Source of the DNA: an uncultured Succinatimonas sp. | Lineage (GTDB): Bacteria > Pseudomonadota > Gammaproteobacteria > Enterobacterales > Succinivibrionaceae | Assembly (NCBI GenBank): GCA_905201175.1 | Contig: CAJKNC010000073.1 | Coordinates: 1-7,849 of the forward strand | DNA length: 7,849 nt | Direction of reading: 5' to 3' | The notes under the pieces: generated by a model | What the model was told of the DNA's origin: nothing | Databases searched by the model: none | Seen by the model: only the letters and a program-made list of their open reading frames with translations | Position numbers and translations under genes: made by a program | Part shown: positions 1-5,835 of the stretch, in pieces | Layout: every line of letters begins with the position of its first letter | How positions within the stretch are numbered: position 1 is the stretch's first letter

Positions 1-2
1 CT

Positions 3-68
3 TGTGTTGCTAATATTGTCGACAAGGAATTAAAAGGAAAACTTCCAGCTATTGACGAGCAAAAATAA
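3..68 (+). CDS. C-terminal tail of an unidentified protein (partial)
   Basis: The frame opening at base 3 reads 21 codons and ends at a TAA. The tail is CVANIVDKELKGKLPAIDEQ plus a final lysine. It is the only frame at the left edge without an early stop, and a good rightward terminator follows 18 bases after the stop, which supports it as the true end of a gene lying mostly outside the window. The tail is polar and charged, as expected of a cytoplasmic C-terminus. It is too short to name a family. Confidence 0.55.
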   Translation, partial: CVANIVDKELKGKLPAIDEQK

Positions 69-86
69 TATTTAGTATATACATAT

Positions 87-116
87 AAGGCTTGTTTAAA
101 AAAACAAGCCTTTTTT
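87..116 (+). terminator. Rho-independent terminator of the left-edge gene
   Basis: A perfect 11-bp stem (87-97 pairing with 102-112, arms AAGGCTTGTTT and AAACAAGCCTT) closes a four-base A loop and runs into a T tract ending at 116. For rightward transcription this is a classic intrinsic terminator 18 bases after the stop at 66-68. The leftward operon converges on it from base 187. In that direction the stem is followed by ATATGTATA instead of a T run, so it may end leftward transcripts only weakly. No better leftward terminator is visible between 113 and 186. Confidence 0.85.
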
Positions 117-186
117 ACTCCTTAAAAATAAATTATAAACTTCAATTTTAAAATGCGATCTAAAATTTTATTATAAAAAGTTGCTA

Positions 187-864
187 CTATTTTTCTATCG
201 AAAACCATTCTAAACTAGGTTCAGCCTCTGACAGTTCAGAAATCTTTACCAATAATTTATTATCCTGATTGCCTTTTTCTACTAAATTAGGCGGAAAGAT
301 AAATTCAATTGCATCAGGATAAATTAAAAAACGCGTAGGATTTACTTCCATAGAGGCAACTACTAAAGGAAATAATTCCATATTATTATCTTTATACTTA
401 GCCTCAAGCTTGCGGGCGCAGATCATTGAAGCTATGAGCGGCTTTTTAAATAAATCTGCAAATGTAATCAGCTTAAAGGTCTTAGAGTTGACGTTGATTA
501 CCTCAATAAAATTCTCTTTGCCTAATTCATCTTCAGTAGCTACATGAGCAATAATAGATACAAAATCATGCCATGGATTAGGTATAAGCTCAACTTTAAG
601 ATCTTGCGTAGCGTGAGGAAATTCGATTACAGACAGCTCATCTTCATAATCTATATTGGCATTAAAATGCTGTAGCTGCGCATTTTCAAAGCTGCCGACC
701 AAATAATTTACATAGCCCTTGCATAGCTTTTCATATTTTTCTAAAGAGCAGTTTTGATTTAATTTGACATAGGTTGTCGTATAGCTGCGCTCAATTGTAT
801 ATTCCTGACTATACCCGCAGCCGACTGCAGCCATCAAAAATAAAAAAAAATACAGTTTTTTCAT
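187..864 (-). CDS. Secreted or lipoprotein with a DUF3298/RsiV-like domain
   Basis: The 225-residue protein begins with a signal sequence: KK at 2-3, then a hydrophobic core at about 4-14. Cys16 sits in AVGC, a weak lipobox with Ala instead of Leu at -3. It may therefore be a lipoprotein, or be cut by signal peptidase I near residue 19. The C-terminal part fits the DUF3298 pattern found in RsiV and PdaC. It has a 'DLF' block within 123-142 (FKLITFADLFKKP), then RFLIYPDAIEFIFPP at 178-192 followed by a Gly at 198 and a beta-strand LLVKISEL. In known relatives this domain lies outside the membrane and binds lysozyme or cell-wall ligands, but substrate and role here are unknown. The ATG is one base after the stop of the upstream glycosylase gene, with GGAG seven bases before it, so translation is probably coupled. 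Domain call is by pattern only. Confidence 0.7.
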   Translation of the reverse strand: MKKLYFFLFLMAAVGCGYSQEYTIERSYTTTYVKLNQNCSLEKYEKLCKGYVNYLVGSFENAQLQHFNANIDYEDELSVIEFPHATQDLKVELIPNPWHDFVSIIAHVATEDELGKENFIEVINVNSKTFKLITFADLFKKPLIASMICARKLEAKYKDNNMELFPLVVASMEVNPTRFLIYPDAIEFIFPPNLVEKGNQDNKLLVKISELSEAEPSLEWFSIEK

Positions 865-865
865 G

Positions 866-1351
866 CTAGAACTCCGTTAAAGCCGGAATATACAGCTTAG
901 ACAGTCTTTCTAAATTATACATGGCATTAGCCGGGCTTGTAGAGGGCAAATGCAGGACCTCAATATCAGGCACAGAGGAGTATTTTAAAAACAGCTTTTT
1001 AGATAGAGCCCCATTAGTTATAACTCGCTTAATGCCAGGATGCTTTTTTAATAGGGATTTAATATCAGCAGCCTCGACATCATGAATTTTAGAGTCCAGA
1101 CTCCCTTCTCTTACACATGAAGCAATTACATCATAAAGACCAATCTTCATAGCAGTTAAGGCCTGCTTGCGCTTTTCAATAGTGTCCAAATCACTATTAA
1201 GATACAGTCCTAAAATTTTAAAAAAGCGATTTTGCTTATGCATGTAATAAAAGCCTGCCTGCAGAGAAGCAACAGAAGGCATCGAGCCTAAAACTAAGAC
1301 CTGTGCATTTTTTGGAATAAAGGGATCTAAGCCGTAAATACGCTCTGCCAT
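866..1351 (-). CDS. DNA-deoxyinosine (hypoxanthine)/uracil-DNA glycosylase, UDG superfamily family 6 type
   Basis: The 161-residue protein has the length and motif order of the hypoxanthine-DNA glycosylase branch of the uracil-DNA glycosylase superfamily, which excises deaminated bases (hypoxanthine from deaminated adenine, in some members uracil) and starts base excision repair. Seen here: motif I LVLGSMPSVASL at 19-30, then GFYYMHKQNRFF at 33-44, whose Asn41 matches the catalytic Asn position reported for this family. Next come GLYDVIASCVREGSLDSKI at 71-89, VITNG at 110-114 and motif II LPSTSPANA at 135-143. The usual HPQNRFW block reads HKQNRFF, a mild divergence. The start ATG has AGAGG seven bases upstream. 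It lies 14 bp after the membrane-protein gene and 1 bp before the DUF3298 gene, so it is co-transcribed with genes unrelated to repair. The family call is firm; substrate preference is inferred. Confidence 0.85.
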   Translation of the reverse strand: MAERIYGLDPFIPKNAQVLVLGSMPSVASLQAGFYYMHKQNRFFKILGLYLNSDLDTIEKRKQALTAMKIGLYDVIASCVREGSLDSKIHDVEAADIKSLLKKHPGIKRVITNGALSKKLFLKYSSVPDIEVLHLPSTSPANAMYNLERLSKLYIPALTEF

Positions 1352-1365
1352 CTTACCGCCTCTTT

Positions 1366-2139
1366 TTAAGCTTTAGGCTTTCTTATCGTCACAAGGCGCA
1401 GCGAGGCTGCACTAACTAAGATAAAAGCAAACTGCAGTGCCTGATATAGATACAAACGCAAGGCAATAAACCAATAATCAGGCTTAAAAGCCTCCTTTCC
1501 TAAAATATAAGACTCCAGATATCGAAGCTTCAGAACAGCAAAATATTTTTCAACCATGCTGAAAACAGCAATGCTCAGGCAGATCAGAAGCAAAAGTCCT
1601 GGCAAATTTGTCCATATAGCACCTAAAGCTATAGTAAAAGGCTTATTGCTGTTTAATATTTTGGCAAAGCTTGCGCATACTATAAGAACAAAGCCTATGA
1701 TATAAAATGTTCCTGCGACAGCATATGCTTCAAGCAAAGCATGACTAAAGCGAAGCTGCTCTGGTGTTGCAATCTGTAATTGCTTAGAAAGAGAAGCCTC
1801 TGCTACATAAATAGCCAATAATTCTGAAGTCTTATAGCTTATATATGAATACAAGGCATATAAAATAGCCCACCATAAGAGCTGCAGCAGCAAATAAAAC
1901 TGAAAGCCTATTTTAGGCTGACCATTTAATGGCTCTTTACGGGATTTTAATAGCCATAATGAAGCTAAATGGGGACTTAAAAAGAATAATGGAATTAATA
2001 GCGGAGCCCATAGAGGATTTATAAATGAGCTTTTCAATTCTCGGTGAAAGCCTATAAGCCCATAAATAAATGCTAAAAGCGGACCGCCCACTCCGCATAA
2101 TACATAAGGGCGCTCCGCTTTAATAATACTTCCTGTCAT
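1366..2139 (-). CDS. Six-helix integral membrane protein of unknown function
   Basis: The 257-residue protein shows about six hydrophobic segments, near 11-31, 43-64, 80-101, 134-158, 168-194 and 225-249. There is a basic loop at 65-70 (KSRKEP) and a basic C-terminus (RKPKA), which would place both in the cytoplasm. Aromatic and Leu-rich helices such as YLLLQLLWWAILYALY stand out, and I see no known transporter, enzyme or sensor motif. I do not recognise the family. The ATG lies 10 bp after the yidE-like stop and has no clear ribosome binding site (upstream is CTGTAAATTATTATTT), so expression probably depends on coupling to the transporter gene. It is followed after 14 bp by the glycosylase gene. 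Confidence 0.75.
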   Translation of the reverse strand: MTGSIIKAERPYVLCGVGGPLLAFIYGLIGFHRELKSSFINPLWAPLLIPLFFLSPHLASLWLLKSRKEPLNGQPKIGFQFYLLLQLLWWAILYALYSYISYKTSELLAIYVAEASLSKQLQIATPEQLRFSHALLEAYAVAGTFYIIGFVLIVCASFAKILNSNKPFTIALGAIWTNLPGLLLLICLSIAVFSMVEKYFAVLKLRYLESYILGKEAFKPDYWFIALRLYLYQALQFAFILVSAASLRLVTIRKPKA

Positions 2140-2149
2140 AAATAATAAT

Positions 2150-3883
2150 TTACAGCATTGAAGCTACAATAATAAGCATGATCTGCGGCGACAAAATACG
2201 CAGGAACATTGTGAAAGGATAAACTGTGGCATAACCAATAGAGGAAGCCTCAGAATCCTTATACATGCCGTTGGCATAAGCTAATGCAGGCGGATCAGTA
2301 TAAGAGCCGGCGATCATACCAGAAAGTACCAGGTAGTTAACCTTAAATACCTTAAATGCAACTAAACCTACAATCGCAATCGGAATGAAGGAAATCAAGG
2401 TTGCCCAAGCCATCCAATGCAAGCCGTCACCATGAGTTAAGGTATTGAAGAAGCCGTTAGCACCAGCAGAAATACCAACAATGGTTAAGAATAAGGTAAT
2501 ACCTATCTCGCGGAAAGCAGATAATGCCGGAACAGGCAGACGCCAATGTAAACGGTTGCCAGTTAAGGTATCGCCAAAGCGAGCTAATAAAATAGCCATG
2601 ATGAGCGGACCGCCAGCTACGCCTAACTTAAGCGGAGTAGGCACGCCAGGAATTGCAATCGGAATAGAGCCTAACAAAATACCTAAGAATAAGCCGATAA
2701 AGATAGGAAGCATGGCTACCTTATTCATAGTAGCAGAAGAGTCGCCTACAACCTTACCTGCCTTCTTTACATCCTCAAGCTTACCAATAACGTTAAGCTC
2801 ATCACCTAAGGCCAAACGTAAATCAGGGCTTGGCATAAACTGCACGCCGGATCTGTAAACACGAGAAATAACGATATTATATTGCTTCTCTAGATCTAAC
2901 TCAGATAAGGTATGATTCATTACCTCATTCTTAGTAACGATCAAATGTCTTACAGTAATTGCTGTACCATGGGTAGTAAGCACGTCTTTAGACTCAATGC
3001 CTAAAAGCTTGACAGTCTTGCTTACATCCTTAGGCAAACCGACTAAATGAAGAATATCATTTTCATTTAATACAGTCTCAGCATTAGGAGCAGAAAGCTC
3101 ACCGTTGCGCTTTAAGCGTGAGCAAATTACAGTGCCTGACTTGATAGTATCAATGCTGCCTAAAGTCTTGTTGAAATACTCAGTATTAACAACAGTAACA
3201 TTCATGTGAATAAGGTCTTCGCGGCCTTTCTTCTTTGAAGCTGCGTATTCCTCGCCGGCTTTATCAATGCTGACGCGGAACATAATGCGAATGCCGATCA
3301 TAACGATCAACAAGGAGCATACGGCAAACGGATAAGCCATGGCATAAGCACCGGATACCTTAGTTGCATCAAAGCCTAAAGCTACGGCATCTTTGCCCTG
3401 AGAGGTAAACATATTGGCCATTTCAGCTAACATGCTGGTACCTGCACCTAAAGCCGGAGTATTGGTAATTGCACCTGTATACATACCGATCATGGCGTCT
3501 GCCTGAACGATGCCTGTAAAATACAGGCTCATGGCGATTATCACGTTTAAGAAAATAATTGCTACGGCAAGGCCGATAAGCTTAGCACCAATGCCTCGGA
3601 GGCTTGAGAAGAAGCTCGGTCCTACCTGAACGCCAATGGCATAGACGAACAGAATTAAGCCAAATTCCTGCAAATAATGGAGAATATTACCGTCGGCTGT
3701 CATTACGCCATCTAAACGTAAGGTCAAGCCATAATATTCCTGGGCAAAATGTCCAACAATAATACCGGAGAATAAAACTCCACCAATACCTAGTCCGATC
3801 CCTTTATATTTGATCTGACCTAAAAGAATACCTAGTACGGCGCCTATAGCGATATACAGGGTCAAATAAGCAACTGACGACAT
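2150..3883 (-). CDS. yidE: YidE-like transporter of the AAE (aspartate:alanine exchanger) family
   Basis: I place the start at the ATG 3883-3881, which has AGGA five bases upstream. It gives 577 residues, close to E. coli YidE (about 553), and the N-terminus then begins directly with a membrane helix. An in-frame TTG at 3994 would add 37 residues but has no ribosome binding site. The family architecture is complete: an N-terminal membrane half with GIGLGIGGVLFSGIIVGHF at about 29-47, TGAITNTPALGAG at 136-148, two cytosolic RCK_C (TrkA-C) domains at roughly 225-296 and 305-378, then a C-terminal membrane half with GMIAGSYTDPPALAYA at 522-537 and YATVYPFTMFLRI at 551-563. The paired T(N/D)(T/P)PAL motifs are the re-entrant substrate regions of the family. 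Known members exchange aspartate and alanine (AspT) or export succinate (SucE1). E. coli YidE itself has no settled substrate. The RCK domains suggest gating by a small ligand. Its neighbour yjjPB makes a dicarboxylate a reasonable guess. Confidence 0.9.
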   Translation of the reverse strand: MSSVAYLTLYIAIGAVLGILLGQIKYKGIGLGIGGVLFSGIIVGHFAQEYYGLTLRLDGVMTADGNILHYLQEFGLILFVYAIGVQVGPSFFSSLRGIGAKLIGLAVAIIFLNVIIAMSLYFTGIVQADAMIGMYTGAITNTPALGAGTSMLAEMANMFTSQGKDAVALGFDATKVSGAYAMAYPFAVCSLLIVMIGIRIMFRVSIDKAGEEYAASKKKGREDLIHMNVTVVNTEYFNKTLGSIDTIKSGTVICSRLKRNGELSAPNAETVLNENDILHLVGLPKDVSKTVKLLGIESKDVLTTHGTAITVRHLIVTKNEVMNHTLSELDLEKQYNIVISRVYRSGVQFMPSPDLRLALGDELNVIGKLEDVKKAGKVVGDSSATMNKVAMLPIFIGLFLGILLGSIPIAIPGVPTPLKLGVAGGPLIMAILLARFGDTLTGNRLHWRLPVPALSAFREIGITLFLTIVGISAGANGFFNTLTHGDGLHWMAWATLISFIPIAIVGLVAFKVFKVNYLVLSGMIAGSYTDPPALAYANGMYKDSEASSIGYATVYPFTMFLRILSPQIMLIIVASML

Positions 3884-4017
3884 AAACTTCCTGTGCAACT
3901 TGTTATTGCCAAGACTTGAAACTAAGTCCACCTGCGGATTTGCCGTAAAGCTAAATCCTAAGTTTACAAGATCGTAACACCGTCGCTTATACAATGCAAA
4001 TTTAAAACACGCTAAAA
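3884..4017 (-). promoter_or_regulatory. Leader and possible internal promoter of the yidE-like gene
   Basis: These 134 bases separate yjjB from the yidE-like start, while nearly all other gaps in this leftward cluster are 14 bp or less. Read leftward they contain TTTGCA, 18 bases, then TACGAT, a possible weak sigma-70 promoter, and also TATAAG a little upstream. Nearer the gene are two small inverted repeats: GGATTT/AAATCC (3936-3941 with 3953-3958) and GACTT/AAGTC (3913-3917 with 3924-3928). The ribosome site AGGA sits just before the ATG. There is no T run after the hairpins, so neither is a normal terminator. The promoter is a guess from the sequence; the unusual gap length is the stronger clue. 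Confidence 0.3.
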
Positions 4018-4554
4018 TTAAACTCTTTTTAATACAGACAATACCTGTATCTTAATCTTATTGCGCGCACGGCCCTGATGACGATAGCGATAGAAAAATA
4101 ACGGCGGTACGGCTATGCCTAAGCAGATGGACAGCAGGATGGAAAAGCAGCGCATTAAATGATGAATAATAAGGCCTGCATTATTGGCAATCTCAGCTGA
4201 AGTCCCATCAATTACCTGATAAAGAGCTAAAAGAGCTGTATATGCGTCAAGCCCCGGAATTAAAGGGATAATTACGGCTGTAGTAAAAACCGGACGCGGT
4301 ACCTTCAGCTTAGGGGCAAAGTAGATAAACAATAAGGAGCTTACGGCACAGGCAAAAAAAGTAGCCACGGCAATTTCAACATTGAAATCTATAAACAGCA
4401 CTGTTCTGATGAACTTTGTGATAAATCCGCCTAAGGCTATATAGCTTAGGTATTTGCGGGGAACTGCAAAAAGCATGGCAAAAGCCGCAGCTACAAAGGC
4501 TGCAGTTATGCCCTGACAGAAAAAATCCAAATATAAATAAAAGATACTAGACAT
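4018..4554 (-). CDS. yjjB: YjjB, small subunit of the split ThrE-type (YjjPB) exporter
   Basis: The 178-residue protein is almost entirely membrane helices (about 10-30, 35-54, 58-80, 88-112 and 130-155) with a basic cytosolic tail (RYRHQGRARNKIK). The family hallmark VPRPVFTTAVIIPLIPG is at 85-101. E. coli YjjB is about 157 residues; the excess here is mostly in the C-terminal tail. In Corynebacterium ThrE the two halves are one polypeptide that exports threonine and serine. In E. coli the split pair YjjP/YjjB has been linked to succinate export. The ATG lies inside the last codons of yjjP (8-bp overlap) and has no separate ribosome site, which is typical of translational coupling between two subunits made in equal amounts. 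Confidence 0.88.
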   Translation of the reverse strand: MSSIFYLYLDFFCQGITAAFVAAAFAMLFAVPRKYLSYIALGGFITKFIRTVLFIDFNVEIAVATFFACAVSSLLFIYFAPKLKVPRPVFTTAVIIPLIPGLDAYTALLALYQVIDGTSAEIANNAGLIIHHLMRCFSILLSICLGIAVPPLFFYRYRHQGRARNKIKIQVLSVLKRV

Positions 4555-5338
4555 TGTATAACCATGTAGTTAAAGACATTGCACCTAACAGACCTGTGGC
4601 TGCTGCAGTAATTAATACCGCTGCATGCTGCAGCCTGAAAATTCCAGTTTCAAGATAACCCTTAAATATATCCAGAAACCCATTCATAAGCGGGTAGCCT
4701 GGAACTAAAAGCAAGGTGGTAGCCATAACGGAGAGCTTTATCTCTTCATACTGAGAATCAAGCAGATACTCTGAAGCAATAAAAGTCGTGCTGCAGCCGA
4801 AAAATGCAGCGCACATAAAAGTAAATACAGGGAAAAATCCTGCCTTAGTTAAGGAAAAACGCACGCTCATTAAAACTAGGCCGCCTAAAAAAGCTGCCAG
4901 AGCTACCTTTAGATCTCCGCCGTTTAAATAAGCAAAGGCTGATGCGGCTACAGCTTCAATAACAATGAGCTTATTCTTCCCGTAAGTCTTGCCCTGCAAG
5001 GTAAGGATAGTATTTTTAATCTGTTCTAAGTTTGTGATTTTGCCTGAAATAATATCCAGGCAAATTCTATTTAAAGAAGTAAGAGCCGACATATTGATGC
5101 CAAAGGCCGGGATCTTTCCTGAAAAATAAAATCGCTCCCCGTCCTCGCTGATATTTACGGTCATTTGTGAACGATTTATATTAAGCTCGCAATGTGACAG
5201 CTTGAAGCTTCGGGCTAACTGCTCAGTTAAATTAATAATCAAGCGAGTTTCTGCGCCGCATTTAGCCAGAGCTGTACCCATAGCACAGAGGATCTCTCCT
5301 TTAAGCTTTATCTCTTCCTCTTTATCAAGCTCTCTCAC
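4547..5338 (-). CDS. yjjP: YjjP, large subunit of the split ThrE-type (YjjPB) exporter
   Basis: The 263-residue protein matches the ThrE_1 (DUF1212) half of the exporter in length (E. coli YjjP about 256) and layout. A cytosolic region at 1-120 is followed by hydrophobic helices near 122-138, 142-160, 166-188, 203-222 and 236-260. The signature VPGYPLMNGFLDIFKG is at 212-227, followed by ETGIFRL. The start is a GTG at 5338-5336, supported by AAGGAG seven bases upstream; that ribosome site overlaps the stop codon of the 79-residue gene. With yjjB it should form an inner-membrane efflux carrier for threonine/serine or succinate-like acids. The family call is firm; the substrate cannot be read from the sequence. 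Confidence 0.9.
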   Translation of the reverse strand: MRELDKEEEIKLKGEILCAMGTALAKCGAETRLIINLTEQLARSFKLSHCELNINRSQMTVNISEDGERFYFSGKIPAFGINMSALTSLNRICLDIISGKITNLEQIKNTILTLQGKTYGKNKLIVIEAVAASAFAYLNGGDLKVALAAFLGGLVLMSVRFSLTKAGFFPVFTFMCAAFFGCSTTFIASEYLLDSQYEEIKLSVMATTLLLVPGYPLMNGFLDIFKGYLETGIFRLQHAAVLITAAATGLLGAMSLTTWLYNV

Positions 5339-5349
5339 AGAAAATCTCC

Positions 5350-5589
5350 TTAATCAAAAACACATTCGCCGGCATCAGTAGCGCTGCGGCCTGAAATTAC
5401 CTCATGTGTCCAGGATTTCTGTATCATCTTGCCGTCTACCTTTAAATAGATATATTCAGGGCAATGAACCTTAGCCTTAGATTCCAAGCTTAAAGTATTA
5501 GGAGCATCCCAGGCAGCCTCCATGGTGGCAAAAGAAGGAGCAGATATAACCAAGCAGCCTAAAACTAAAGCTTTAACAGAATTACGCAT
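5350..5589 (-). CDS. Small secreted (periplasmic) protein of unknown function
   Basis: The 79-residue protein has a clear signal peptide: MRNSVK, a hydrophobic stretch at 7-16, and a likely signal peptidase I cut after Ala21 (APSFA then TMEAA). The mature form would be about 58 residues with only two cysteines, Cys43 and Cys76, which could form one disulfide. Cys12 lies in VLGC, but Leu at -2 and the hydrophobic run beyond it argue against a lipobox. The ATG has AGAGG about seven bases upstream. It is the first gene of the leftward cluster, and its stop overlaps the ribosome site of yjjP, so it is very likely made with the exporter. I do not recognise the family. A periplasmic accessory role for YjjPB is conceivable but only from position. 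Confidence 0.72.
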   Translation of the reverse strand: MRNSVKALVLGCLVISAPSFATMEAAWDAPNTLSLESKAKVHCPEYIYLKVDGKMIQKSWTHEVISGRSATDAGECVFD

Positions 5590-5615
5590 TTTTAAACCTC
5601 TAAAATTTCTTTATT

Positions 5616-5633
5616 CCTGCCAATCGGCACAGG
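5616..5633 (-). other. Small hairpin in the 5' leader of the 79-residue gene
   Basis: Read leftward the sequence CCTGTGCCGATTGGCAGG can fold with CCTG/CAGG outside and CC/GG inside around the loop GATT, leaving a two-base bulge. It ends 26 bases before the ATG at 5589 and just ahead of the AGAGG ribosome site, and it is GC-rich within a very AT-rich leader. It could influence message stability or translation. No T run follows, so it is not an intrinsic terminator. Confidence 0.3.
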
Positions 5634-5741
5634 CATAATTTTAGATAAATTTAATTATCGAATTGAAAATTAAGCAGAAATTTTCATTTTATAGATATAA
5701 AGTTGTAATTGGCTAGATATGCTCTATTATTAACTTATTGA

Positions 5742-5749
5742 AATTTATA
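5742..5749 (-). promoter_or_regulatory. Candidate -10 region for the leftward operon
   Basis: Read leftward this is TATAAATT, giving overlapping -10-like hexamers TATAAA and TAAATT. Transcription would start near 5735-5737, which puts the centre of the CRP-like palindrome at about -39 to -41, close to the class II activator position. There is no TTGACA-like -35, as is common at activator-dependent promoters. The message would have a leader of roughly 147 bases before the 79-residue gene. AT-rich DNA gives many chance -10 matches, so confidence is low. Confidence 0.3.
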
Positions 5750-5754
5750 AAAAG

Positions 5755-5767
5755 TTTTTTATATCTA
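5755..5767. repeat. Left copy of a 13-bp direct repeat flanking the transposase gene
   Basis: TTTTTTATATCTA occurs here and again at 7666-7678, outside each end of the transposase reading frame. It abuts the CRP-like palindrome. A target-site duplication is possible, but the DNA just inside the two copies shows no inverted repeats and the word is low-complexity, so chance is a real alternative. Confidence 0.3.
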
Positions 5768-5783
5768 TGTGATCATAATCACG
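5768..5783. promoter_or_regulatory. CRP-type operator between divergent genes
   Basis: The sequence TGTGATCATAATCACG matches the CRP consensus TGTGA-N6-TCACA at nine of ten core positions, and the inner GTGAT/ATCAC arms are a perfect dyad around a four-base centre. It is less like an FNR site, which would need TTGAT/ATCAA. It lies in the only divergent intergenic region of the window, 52 bases before the transposase ATG and 178 bases before the first gene of the leftward cluster. Rightward, it would overlap the -35 of the TATACT promoter, a position that usually represses. Leftward, it sits near -40 of the candidate start, a position that can activate. That a CRP homologue binds here is inferred from the motif. 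Confidence 0.6.
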
Positions 5784-5790
5784 TTTTATT

Positions 5791-5796
5791 TATACT
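5791..5796 (+). promoter_or_regulatory. Candidate -10 box of the transposase gene
   Basis: TATACT matches the sigma-70 -10 consensus at five of six positions and would start transcription near 5803, about 33 bases before the ATG at 5836. The 17-bp-spaced -35 position reads TGTGAT, a poor match that falls inside the CRP-like palindrome. Confidence 0.35.
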
Positions 5797-5835
5797 TTGT
5801 GTAATGTTATTTATCTTGTAGTCGTGGAAAATTTT

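Noticed and set aside
118..123. AAGGAG ribosome-site-like word on the leftward strand
   Set aside because: No start codon follows at suitable spacing; the terminator hairpin comes next.
2445..2858. A 137-codon rightward open frame inside the yidE-like gene
   Set aside because: It runs antisense to conserved transporter sequence, its translation is Pro/Lys/Ser-rich without recognisable motifs, and it has no supporting context.
3884..3994. N-terminal extension of the yidE-like protein from a TTG at 3994
   Set aside because: The TTG has no ribosome site and the added residues are unlike the family N-terminus, while the ATG at 3883 has AGGA at good spacing and gives the normal family start.
5797..5835. 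Transposase start at the TTG 5797 or GTG 5824
   Set aside because: Neither has a ribosome site, and the TTG would lie ahead of the predicted transcription start near 5803. The ATG at 5836 is better placed.
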